From the NCBI GenBank assembly GCA_001819095.1, contig MHLS01000019.1, forward strand, positions 3,122 to 26,274: a stretch of DNA of 23,153 nucleotides, in the 5' to 3' direction. Positions 13,883 to 19,882 of the stretch are shown here, in pieces (the first letter of the stretch is position 1; the number at the start of each line of letters is the position of its first letter). The translations under genes were made by a program, and so were the position numbers. Under the pieces are notes generated by a model, which was given only the letters and a program-made list of their open reading frames with translations, was not told the DNA's origin and ran no database searches. The stretch comes from Candidatus Lloydbacteria bacterium RIFCSPLOWO2_02_FULL_54_12 (lineage in GTDB: Bacteria; Patescibacteriota; Minisyncoccia; Phycocordibacterales; UBA6899).

Positions 13883-13908
13883 AAAAGGCATCCCGATGGA
13901 TGCCTTTT
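13883..13908. terminator. Bidirectional terminator hairpin between avd and TR
   Basis: AAAAGGCATCC and GGATGCCTTTT form an 11-bp perfect stem with a CGAT loop. It would terminate avd on the plus strand. On the minus strand it lies 19 bases beyond the 3' end of the TR and could end or fold the TR RNA. Confidence 0.75.
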
Positions 13909-13926
13909 ACAACACGGGAGAGACTT

Positions 13927-14053
13927 CGGAAGGAACGCCGAGGCGGCGCCATAATTCGCGTTCACGTTGTCCACCCCGTTCGTGTTGAACTTGACCCTGC
14001 CGTCGTTCCAATTGAACATCGGGGCGTGCGAGAACTTGCCATCGGCATCCGGA
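13927..14053 (-). repeat. DGR template repeat (TR)
   Basis: These 127 bases match the 3' end of the target gene (14476-14602). Aligned without gaps, the two differ at 16 positions. Every one of them is a T on the plus strand here, that is, an adenine on the TR sense (minus) strand. The other 100 non-adenine positions are identical. TR has 27 adenines, so 16 of 27 have changed in the VR: 11 to G, 3 to C, 2 to T. Translated in the target frame, TR is rich in Asn (FNWNDGRVKFNTNGVDNVNANYG), the usual AAY-codon design of DGR templates. The 3' end on the minus strand, GC-rich and identical in both copies, is the likely initiation-of-homology region. Confidence 0.95.
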
Positions 14054-14361
14054 TAATTGTTCTTGTCCATCAATGGCACCGAGCATCGAGGTTTGTCGTT
14101 TCCGTGAAGAAACCTATATCCTCTCAACCCTGAATTTTATTCGGCAGTAGTTCCTTGCGAAACATCTGCGCCAGACAAGAACAAGCAGTATCTCCTCAAT
14201 GCAACACGCTCTTCTCAACCGTAATCGAGAAGACTCTGGTTGTTTTTCTCTTTTTTGAAGAGAGAGTTCGGCGACGACAATCCGTGAACTGCCGTACATG
14301 AGCCTAATCTCACGAGTGAGTCTAGCACAGAAATTTAATTTATAAGAGAGGAGGGTTGTAT
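14054..14361 (-). other. TR leader region, no firm gene
   Basis: No supported gene is present in these 308 bases. On the minus strand the target-like reading frame extends upstream of the TR as far as an ATG at 14127 (LHGNDKPRCSVPLMDKNNYP before the shared PDADGKFS). This suggests the TR is a fragment of a former target gene. The stretch presumably holds the promoter and 5' part of the TR RNA, but no clear boxes were found. A small palindrome, CTCACGAGTGAG, lies near 14310-14321. Confidence 0.5.
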
Positions 14362-14401
14362 AAAAAGAAAAGGGTTACCCACGTTGTGCTGTGGATAACC
14401 C
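14362..14401 (-). terminator. Terminator after DGR target gene
   Basis: GGGTTACCCAC (14372-14382) pairs with GTGGATAACCC (14391-14401) with one mismatch and an 8-nt loop. On the minus strand it is followed by TTTTCTTTTTA. It lies about 70 bases past the target stop. In other DGRs a hairpin or cruciform just past the VR promotes target recognition, so it may have a second role here. Confidence 0.75.
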
Positions 14402-14469
14402 AATTTTTGCGGCGAATGCGAGGATCAAGAAATCAACGGATTCAAGCATTCAAGTACTCGAGGTTCAAA

Positions 14470-15360
14470 TTACTGCGGAAGGAACGCCGAGGCGGCGCCA
14501 TAACCCGCGCTCACGTCGCCCACCCCGTACGTGAGGAACTCGACCCCGCCGTCGCGCCAACGGAACACCGGGGCGCGCGAGAACTTGCCATCGGCATCCG
14601 GAGAGTACTCATCACCTGGGCAGTCAATGTGCAACTGCTCCCATGCGACGAGTCGCTCGGGGTGTGACAGGAGCATTGAGCCCACGATGACTGACCCGAG
14701 GCCGAATTGCGAAGAGTTCGCGATGACCTCTCGCACCCGACGCACTGAACGGCCACGGTGCATGAGGCCGAATTGCGCGGGGATGAGCAAAAAGTCACCC
14801 TTTTGCTTCTCGCCGAGCATCTGAAGTGCGGCCGCCGTCCGCTCCGAGAGTTTGATGTGCTTCAGACCAAGCTCACCCTTCCTGTAGTTGTGGAGCGTCC
14901 GCGTCTTGCCGATGAGGTCAAGGACGTGCTCGACGGCCTCGTTTTCGGTCTTGGCAACCCTCTCCCGCTTTGGCGCGACAAACCATCCTTCAGCACCTTG
15001 AGGAGGTGGCGGCAGTTCCTTGGATAAAGCGAGCGCCTCCCTGCCGTCGAGATTCGGGAAGTACTTACCGAACGCCACGAGCTGCTCGCAGACGGGCTTC
15101 ACGGTGTAGCCCGAGGGGTAACCGTAATTCGATGGCACTTCTTCGTTGGCGAAGAAAGGGCTGGTGGGAACAACGATGTCATTCCCATCCTTTTTCGTGA
15201 ATGCCTCGCGTAAGCGCTTCGTCACCTCGTTCGGTTTTGCGATGAGCGATTTGTATTCGTCCTCGCCCAATCTGTCCTTCAATGCAGGCCAAAGCTTGTG
15301 TTGAACCATTCCCGCGAATTCGGGGTATTGCGCTGGAATGGCGTTACCATGATTTGACAT
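14470..15360 (-). CDS. DGR target protein with variable C-terminus
   Basis: This is a 296-residue protein. The start at 15360 is preceded by AGGAGGT. Residues ~253-295 are the variable region encoded by the VR, where 12 residues differ from the TR-encoded version (for example FRWRDGGVEF against FNWNDGRVKF). The invariant end GYGAASAFLPQ lies within the conserved 3' part of the repeat, apart from the last residue. By analogy with known DGR targets, the C-terminal half (from about LLIPAQFGLMHRGRSV) probably has a C-type-lectin-like fold that displays the variable residues. The N-terminal ~150 residues are unrecognised. No signal peptide or membrane segment is visible, so the product is probably cytoplasmic, unlike phage or surface targets. 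Its ligand is unknown. Confidence 0.88.
   Translation of the reverse strand: MSNHGNAIPAQYPEFAGMVQHKLWPALKDRLGEDEYKSLIAKPNEVTKRLREAFTKKDGNDIVVPTSPFFANEEVPSNYGYPSGYTVKPVCEQLVAFGKYFPNLDGREALALSKELPPPPQGAEGWFVAPKRERVAKTENEAVEHVLDLIGKTRTLHNYRKGELGLKHIKLSERTAAALQMLGEKQKGDFLLIPAQFGLMHRGRSVRRVREVIANSSQFGLGSVIVGSMLLSHPERLVAWEQLHIDCPGDEYSPDADGKFSRAPVFRWRDGGVEFLTYGVGDVSAGYGAASAFLPQ
14476..14602 (-). repeat. DGR variable repeat (VR)
   Basis: This is the 127-base partner of the TR, placed at the very 3' end of the target gene and ending six bases before the gene's final base. All 16 differences from the TR fall at TR adenines. The flank facing the stop codon is identical to the TR for 28 bases (14476-14503), as expected for the region where cDNA priming or integration starts. 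Confidence 0.95.
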
Positions 15361-15527
15361 GGCGTTACCTCCTGTAGTGAACTACCCGAAACACTCGGGC
15401 AAGCGAAAGTCCTCCCTCTAACAACTCAGAGGGCTCAATACTGCCTCAAAGAACTTCATGAAAAGTTTATCACAAAACTGCATGAATGTCAAATTTAGCT
15501 TTGTCGGGGCGACAAAATCGCCGACGC

Positions 15528-15553
15528 AAAAATCCCCCGATAATACCGGGGGG
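15528..15553 (-). terminator. Terminator of the HD-domain gene
   Basis: CCCCCG and CGGGGG pair around ATAATAC. On the minus strand the hairpin is followed by ATTTTT. It lies 15 bases beyond the stop of the gene at 15568-16188. Confidence 0.8.
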
Positions 15554-15567
15554 GGTTAAACATGTGG

Positions 15568-16188
15568 CTACCGACGGCAAGCAAGGGCTCTCTTGCAAGA
15601 AGCGATGGCCTGCTTCAACTCTTTGTAAAGAATGCCACGTTCCTTCGCAATAGGAAGATAGACCACTTCGGTTTCCTCTATCATCCGAAGCTGTGCACTT
15701 CGCGAAAGCGAAGAAGCGGTCGAGAGATTGTGGAGCCGGTCTGCAAACTTGATCGTGAGTGCCTCTTTTGGGCCCGAACACAATTGCCGGTGATATGCCT
15801 CCATGCGCCTCTCGCGACTGTTGAATTTTCTTGTAGGCATGGTAAGCGCGGAAACCAGCCGCGCGATACGCGGACTGAATTCTTTTTTGATGCGCCCGAC
15901 ATTCCATCCGGGAATATCCTCGACGACATCATGGAGAAGTGCCGCCGCAACGACCTCCGGATCGCGCACGCCAAGCATGTCCATTGCGATAAGCGCGACC
16001 GCGCGGCAATGTTCGAAATACCGCTCGCCGCGCTTGCGCTTCACTCCGCGGAACGCTTCTTTGGAGGCCTGATATGCCTTCGCGACGAGAATAGCGCCGT
16101 CGTGATACGGGAGCACAAACTGATGCACTCGCTCAAAAAACGTGTCGCGATCCTCCCGCTGTTCGAATAATGTGAGTCTTTTTCTCAT
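15568..16188 (-). CDS. HD-domain phosphohydrolase, RelA/SpoT hydrolase type
   Basis: This is a 206-residue protein. I place the start at 16188 because AAAGGAGAG lies just upstream; a longer frame to 16332 would overlap the preceding gene. It is a single HD domain of the (p)ppGpp hydrolase kind: H60 in RYFEHCRAVALIAMD, then H86-D87 and E90-D91 in AAALLHDVVEDIPG, and D150 in LTIKFADRLHNLSTAS. These residues match the Mn-binding and catalytic set of SpoT and MESH1-like enzymes. There is no synthetase, TGS or ACT domain, so it would be a small alarmone hydrolase, but substrate choice is inferred. It starts 10 bases after the upstream gene's stop, and its ribosome binding site abuts that stop, so the two probably form an operon. 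Confidence 0.85.
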   Translation of the reverse strand: MRKRLTLFEQREDRDTFFERVHQFVLPYHDGAILVAKAYQASKEAFRGVKRKRGERYFEHCRAVALIAMDMLGVRDPEVVAAALLHDVVEDIPGWNVGRIKKEFSPRIARLVSALTMPTRKFNSRERRMEAYHRQLCSGPKEALTIKFADRLHNLSTASSLSRSAQLRMIEETEVVYLPIAKERGILYKELKQAIASCKRALACRR

Positions 16189-16198
16189 CTTCTCTCCT

Positions 16199-16543
16199 TT
16201 AAATTTTACCGTGCCCACCGCCATGAAGCGGGACCCATCCATCAGTGCCGCCATCGCCGGGATATGGACCCGAGCGACGCAACCCGTATTTACTGTATTT
16301 GTTCTCCAGAATCTCGTGGTACGTCTTCTCACTCACCTCGCACCAATATGGTGTGCCGTCGGGGCGAGAATACTCGTCGGGTGCTTGGTCGGGCATCCGT
16401 GACCAGTACTCCCTGATGTACTGCTCACGGAGAACTTCACTCACATGGAGTGAGTAACCGTCCGGCCTACTTCCCCACCCACGCTCTGATTCTTCCCATT
16501 TCTGGCACAACACCTGAAACCGTTTGCCTCTTTCCTTTTTCAT
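16199..16543 (-). CDS. Small hypothetical protein, operon with HD gene
   Basis: This is a 114-residue protein starting MKKERGKRFQVLCQKW at 16543, where AAAGGAGA gives a good ribosome binding site. The frame could extend to 16627 but has no signal there. The sequence is rich in Trp, Tyr, Arg and Gly. Segments such as LREQYIREYWSRMPDQAPDEY and DGTPYWCEVSEKTYHEI look like a folded soluble domain, and the tail is Gly/His rich. No membrane segment, signal peptide or known catalytic motif is visible. I do not recognise the family. It sits 10 bases upstream of the HD hydrolase gene and is divergent from the TrmB-like regulator. Confidence 0.7.
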   Translation of the reverse strand: MKKERGKRFQVLCQKWEESERGWGSRPDGYSLHVSEVLREQYIREYWSRMPDQAPDEYSRPDGTPYWCEVSEKTYHEILENKYSKYGLRRSGPYPGDGGTDGWVPLHGGGHGKI

Positions 16544-16572
16544 TGCTTTCTCCTTTCGTTTGGTTGTCAATG

Positions 16573-16601
16573 AATCTACACTTACCGTAACACTCCCGTC
16601 A
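16573..16601 (-). promoter_or_regulatory. Possible promoter of the minus-strand pair
   Basis: On the minus strand TGACGG (16601-16596) and TAGATT (16578-16573) are separated by 17 bases, about 30 bases upstream of the 114-aa gene. Both boxes depart from consensus. Confidence 0.35.
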
Positions 16602-16620
16602 CTTTTTTGGACGTAAAAAT

Positions 16621-16705
16621 GAAACAAAATGAAACAAAAAATGTTGGAGGTCGGTATTTGCGTGCGTATACAGCGTGTAGTAGAATAAAAATGTGAAACA
16701 AAATG
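16621..16705. promoter_or_regulatory. Operator-like direct repeats around trmB-like promoter
   Basis: GAAACAAAATG occurs exactly at 16621-16631 and 16695-16705, with a near copy starting at 16631. The copies flank the trmB-like promoter in the divergent intergenic region. They could be binding sites for autoregulation, but this is only an inference from position. Confidence 0.4.
16658..16686 (+). promoter_or_regulatory. Promoter of trmB-like gene
   Basis: TTGCGT (16658-16663) and TAGAAT (16681-16686) are separated by 17 bases. Transcription would begin about 16693, which is the GTG start codon itself, suggesting a leaderless message. Confidence 0.5.
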
Positions 16706-17439
16706 TTACACTTCAGGAGATGACGGGACTTCTGCGACAACTCGGGCTCTCGAAGCACGGCGCCGCAATCTACCTCGCACTTCTTCACCACGGAGAAGGC
16801 ACCGTCGCGGAAGTCGCGCGAAACTCTCGCCTCCTGCGCCCTCTCGTTTACCGCGCCCTCCCCGACCTCGTCGACCGCGGACTGGTCGGGAAAGTGCTCA
16901 AAGGCAAACGCACCTGTTACGCCGCACTTTCCCCCGAGCGCCTTGAGGATGCCTGGGAGGAGACCGGCCGGACATTCCGTGAAGCGCTACCAAAACTTGC
17001 CGAATTCTACGCGACGCAAGCCGGGAACCCGAAGGTCGTCGTCTTGAAGGGTCACAAAGGGATTGTTGCGGTCTATGAGGACATCTTGCGCACGCTTCCC
17101 AGAGGCGGCCTCTTCTACCGCTACAGCTCCGGCGCGAACCAACGGAAACAACATTACTATGTGCCGAGGAACTACCGGGAGCGGAGGGACGCGAAGCGGC
17201 TCGAACGTTACGTCATCACCAATAAAATGACTGCTTCAAGAAAATCTCCGCGGCTTGAGCGTTCCATGAAGACAATCCCGACGGGCTCCGATTTGTTCGT
17301 CTATAACGTTACCCAGCTCATCTACGGACCAAAGGTCGCCTTCGTCGACTACAACACCGAAACGGCCGTGATCATCGAAAACCCGATCATTGCGAAGTTT
17401 CAGGAGCGGCTCTTCAAACTCCTGTACCAACGTCTGTAA
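16693..17439 (+). CDS. TrmB-family transcriptional regulator
   Basis: This is a 248-residue protein. The N-terminal winged helix matches the TrmB type: LLRQLGLSKHGAAIYLALLHHGEGTVAEVARNS, then LLRPLVYRALPDLVDRGLVGKV, then the wing LKGKRTCYAALSPERLEDA. The C-terminal ~150 residues (from VVVLKGHKGIVAVYEDIL) resemble the phospholipase-D-like fold often found in TrmB relatives, where ligands bind. The start is uncertain: GTG at 16693 (used here, leaderless), or ATG at 16720, which follows AGGAG too closely. TrmB proteins sense sugars in archaea, but the ligand and targets here are unknown. The gene is divergent from the pair that includes the HD hydrolase, which it may control. Confidence 0.85.
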   Translation: MKQNVTLQEMTGLLRQLGLSKHGAAIYLALLHHGEGTVAEVARNSRLLRPLVYRALPDLVDRGLVGKVLKGKRTCYAALSPERLEDAWEETGRTFREALPKLAEFYATQAGNPKVVVLKGHKGIVAVYEDILRTLPRGGLFYRYSSGANQRKQHYYVPRNYRERRDAKRLERYVITNKMTASRKSPRLERSMKTIPTGSDLFVYNVTQLIYGPKVAFVDYNTETAVIIENPIIAKFQERLFKLLYQRL

Positions 17440-17535
17440 CGCCGCCTGCGGGACATCTTTTGTTCGCGTAGAACGAGTTGACCGTAAGGGCGGCTCTGTT
17501 ATGATTCACCATGGACCTTCCTTGAGGAGTGGGTA

Positions 17536-17793
17536 GTGTCGTTCGGAAAACTTTTGGGTATCTTCGTCATCGGATTTGCCTTCATCTTCCTCATGTCGCT
17601 CGCGGTGGTGCACCTCGACATGAATGCCAACCCGTGGCTTCTCTCGGTCGGCGAGGGTACGCTCAACCTCCTTTCCCGACCGGCGCTCTTGTACCTCTAC
17701 CAACGCGAGACATTCTGGCTTCAAACCGCACTCTTTGCGCTCTTCGGTTCAGCGTGGGTGACGTTCTACATCTCCGTCAAGAAAAGAGAGTGA
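17536..17793 (+). CDS. Small two-helix membrane protein
   Basis: This is an 85-residue protein from a GTG at 17536, with GAGGAG six bases upstream. It has two hydrophobic segments (residues ~6-26, LLGIFVIGFAFIFLMSLAVV, and ~60-80, FWLQTALFALFGSAWVTFYI), joined by a ~30-residue loop rich in Leu and Asn, and ends in a basic tail (SVKKRE). A strong terminator follows. I do not recognise a family. It sits between the trmB-like and HIT-family genes, each of which has its own promoter signals. Confidence 0.7.
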   Translation: MSFGKLLGIFVIGFAFIFLMSLAVVHLDMNANPWLLSVGEGTLNLLSRPALLYLYQRETFWLQTALFALFGSAWVTFYISVKKRE

Positions 17794-17801
17794 CGGACAG
17801 G

Positions 17802-17826
17802 CGCGCTTCGGCGCGTTTTTTCTTTT
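17802..17826 (+). terminator. Intrinsic terminator
   Basis: CGCGC, TTCG loop, GCGCG, then TTTTTTCTTTT. It begins 9 bases after the stop codon of the 85-aa membrane protein gene. Confidence 0.85.
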
Positions 17827-17840
17827 CCGCTCCGCGGATT

Positions 17841-17868
17841 TTGACTGTCGCAAAAGAACTGCTAGACT
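17841..17868 (+). promoter_or_regulatory. Promoter of HIT-family gene
   Basis: TTGACT (17841-17846) and TAGACT (17863-17868) are separated by 16 bases. This gives a leader of about 22 nt with GAGGA before the ATG. Confidence 0.6.
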
Positions 17869-17896
17869 CGGTACAGTTGCACCCAAGCGAGGATAT

Positions 17897-18352
17897 ATGA
17901 AGCGCGTTCTGACCGAAACAAAATACCGACCGTTCATTCTCAAGGAATATCCGCATTGGACGCTCCTTTTGAACGAACGCCAGCGATACCTTGGACGCGC
18001 GGTCGCATGGCTCGCGCGACGCGGAAAGATGCAGAAATTCTCCGGACTTTCACAACGAGAGCTCCTTGAACTCCGACGCATCACCAAGGAATATGAGGCC
18101 GCGCTTGACGCGATCGGCTGGAAGCCCGATCACATGAACTACACCATGCTCGGCAATTACTTCCACGAACACGAGGGACACGGGCACCTCCACATCATTC
18201 CGCGTTACCGGCCGGAGCACCGCCCTGTTTTCATGGGCGTCACGTTCAAAGACGACCGCTGGGGCAAAAATTGCACTCCGGAAACCCCGATGGCCGTCGC
18301 ACCGGAAGTGATCACCGGACTCGTGAGAGCGCTCAAAGGAAAACTCGCATAG
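17897..18352 (+). CDS. HIT-family nucleotide hydrolase-like protein
   Basis: This is a 151-residue protein. The histidine-triad signature is HGHLHIIPRY at about residues 94-103, within GNYFHEHEGHGHLHIIPRY, and upstream NYTMLGN fits the family's Asn-containing strand. HIT proteins hydrolyse or transfer nucleotides from dinucleoside polyphosphates or similar substrates, with the middle His as nucleophile. The N-terminal half is helical and basic (GRAVAWLARRGKMQKFSGLSQRELLELRR in sense). It is followed by an elaborate hairpin region and then the glycine cleavage genes on the same strand, but no functional link is evident. Confidence 0.8.
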   Translation: MKRVLTETKYRPFILKEYPHWTLLLNERQRYLGRAVAWLARRGKMQKFSGLSQRELLELRRITKEYEAALDAIGWKPDHMNYTMLGNYFHEHEGHGHLHIIPRYRPEHRPVFMGVTFKDDRWGKNCTPETPMAVAPEVITGLVRALKGKLA

Positions 18353-18368
18353 AGCCCGCTCACGCACC

Positions 18369-18483
18369 ACCGCCCACAAGGCCCCGTCCATAAATAAGTT
18401 CTACAAAATATGGACGTGGCACAAGGGGCCGTAATCACAAACAATAAGGATGTTGTTTGTGAACGGCCCCTGGGGCGGTTTTT
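18369..18483 (+). ncRNA. Structured terminator-like RNA before gcv operon
   Basis: Three nested or competing helices can be drawn. ACCGCCC (18369-18375) pairs with GGGCGGT (18473-18479), followed directly by TTTTTC. GGCCCC plus GTCCATA (18380-18392) pairs with TATGGAC (18409-18415) and GGGGCC (18425-18430). The same GGGGCC, extended to GGGGCCGT, pairs with ACGGCCCC (18463-18470), continued by TCACAAACAA/TTGTTTGTGA. The middle segment can therefore pair with either side. It could be a plain terminator of the HIT gene or a regulatory leader of the gcv operon. It does not match the glycine riboswitch pattern as I know it. Confidence 0.5.
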
Positions 18484-18586
18484 CTTCGCTTCCATGACCG
18501 AGCATGCGACGATTGCTCTCAAGAGCGTTTTGTAGTTGGATGTGGTGAGATCCGGTACATTGACTTACTACAAGAAGGAGCTCCAC

Positions 18587-19882
18587 GTGGCACGAGAATA
18601 CATCCCTAACCCATGTCTTACCGAAGCAAAGCCGCGAACACTACTTGCCCCGCCGATGTCCGAAATGGAACTGCGGGAGGAGATGGAAGAGATCGCGGAA
18701 AAGAACACGCACAATGCGCTCGTCTTGATCGGAGCCGGCTCCTATCGCCACTTCATTCCCGAAGCGGTCAACCACGCAACGATCTATCACCATGCACTCT
18801 ATTCGGGCTATACGCCGTATCAGGCGGAAGCGGCACAGGGCGTCTTGTGTGCGTTGTATGAAACGTACCGGATGCTCGCCTCGCTCACCGGACTTCCGCT
18901 CGTGACGACGCACTATGACTGGGCGAACGCGCTTGCCGAAGCCGCACGGATGACGGTACGCCTTAGCCGCGGGAAGCGCACGCGCATTCTCGTAAGCGAA
19001 GGCGTCAATCCGTTCCATCTCGCCCACCTTCGGACCTCGCTCTCACTCGGTGCGGAATGCACCGTCGACATGGTGCCGATGATCGAGTGGGGCATGACCG
19101 ACCTTGAAGCGCTTCGCGCAAAACTGGGTGACGACGTGGCGGGGGTGATCGTCCAAACGCCGAATTTCTTCGGCAACATCGAACCCTTGCTCCCGCGCGC
19201 CGCGGAAACGATCCGCGCGGCGGGTGCGCTCTTCATCATCTCGCAATACGCAATGTCGTTCGGCGCAATGTGTCCCGCGGAATTCGGCGCCGACATCGTC
19301 GTCTCCGATCTCCAGCCGTTCGGGATCCCGATTGCGTTCGGCGGACCGTCGGCCGGAATGATCGCGGCGAAGAAGCAATTTCTCCGCGAAATGCCCGGAC
19401 GTATCGTGAACAAGTCCGTCGACCGACACGGGCAACCCGCTTACCGGCTGGGCTACCAAGCGCGAGAACAACATATCCGGCGTGAAAAGGCGACTTCGAA
19501 TGTCTGCACGAACCAGAATCTGATGGTGCTCCGCGCCGGAGCATACCTCGCACTCATGGGGCCGGAGAATCTGCAAAGCGTCGCAGAGGAGCATTGCTTC
19601 GCGAACGCTCACCATCTCGCCCGCGAAATCACCTCCCACGACGCATTCACGCTTGCTTTCCCGTACAGTCCGTTCTTCAACGAGTTCCTCGTCAGCACAA
19701 CGCTTCCGATCGAGGAAGTACGAGGCCGGCTTGAGCGCGCGGGCATCTACTGCTATTTCGGTACCCCCGGCATCGCGTCCTTGCCGCCCTCGACATTCCT
19801 CGTTGCGGCAACCGAACTTACGACATGGCGAAAGTGCGACCGCGTGCGAAGAGTGTTGCTCGACCTCAAGGTGACGTCATGA
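18587..19882 (+). CDS. gcvPA: Glycine dehydrogenase (decarboxylating) subunit 1
   Basis: This is the N-terminal half of the two-subunit P-protein. With GcvPB it decarboxylates glycine using PLP and passes the aminomethyl group to the lipoyl H-protein. I place the start at the GTG at 18587 (MAREYIPNP), which has GAAGGAG eight bases upstream and fits the family N-terminus, giving 431 residues. The in-frame ATG at 18536 has no such support. Typical motifs are NALVLIGAGSYRHFIPEAV, YTPYQAEAAQGVLCALYET, QTPNFFGNIEP, AFGGPSAGMIAAKKQFLREM and AREQHIRREKATSNVCTNQN. It is the first gene of a tight operon; its stop overlaps the gcvT ATG (ATGA). Confidence 0.95.
   Translation: MAREYIPNPCLTEAKPRTLLAPPMSEMELREEMEEIAEKNTHNALVLIGAGSYRHFIPEAVNHATIYHHALYSGYTPYQAEAAQGVLCALYETYRMLASLTGLPLVTTHYDWANALAEAARMTVRLSRGKRTRILVSEGVNPFHLAHLRTSLSLGAECTVDMVPMIEWGMTDLEALRAKLGDDVAGVIVQTPNFFGNIEPLLPRAAETIRAAGALFIISQYAMSFGAMCPAEFGADIVVSDLQPFGIPIAFGGPSAGMIAAKKQFLREMPGRIVNKSVDRHGQPAYRLGYQAREQHIRREKATSNVCTNQNLMVLRAGAYLALMGPENLQSVAEEHCFANAHHLAREITSHDAFTLAFPYSPFFNEFLVSTTLPIEEVRGRLERAGIYCYFGTPGIASLPPSTFLVAATELTTWRKCDRVRRVLLDLKVTS

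Noticed and set aside
14114..14299. A 61-codon minus-strand frame between the target gene and the TR
   Set aside because: It has no ribosome binding site and no recognisable similarity, and it lies in the probable TR RNA leader.
18353..18586. Glycine riboswitch upstream of the gcv operon
   Set aside because: The region is structured, but I could not find the conserved glycine aptamer motifs. It is kept only as an unassigned structured RNA.
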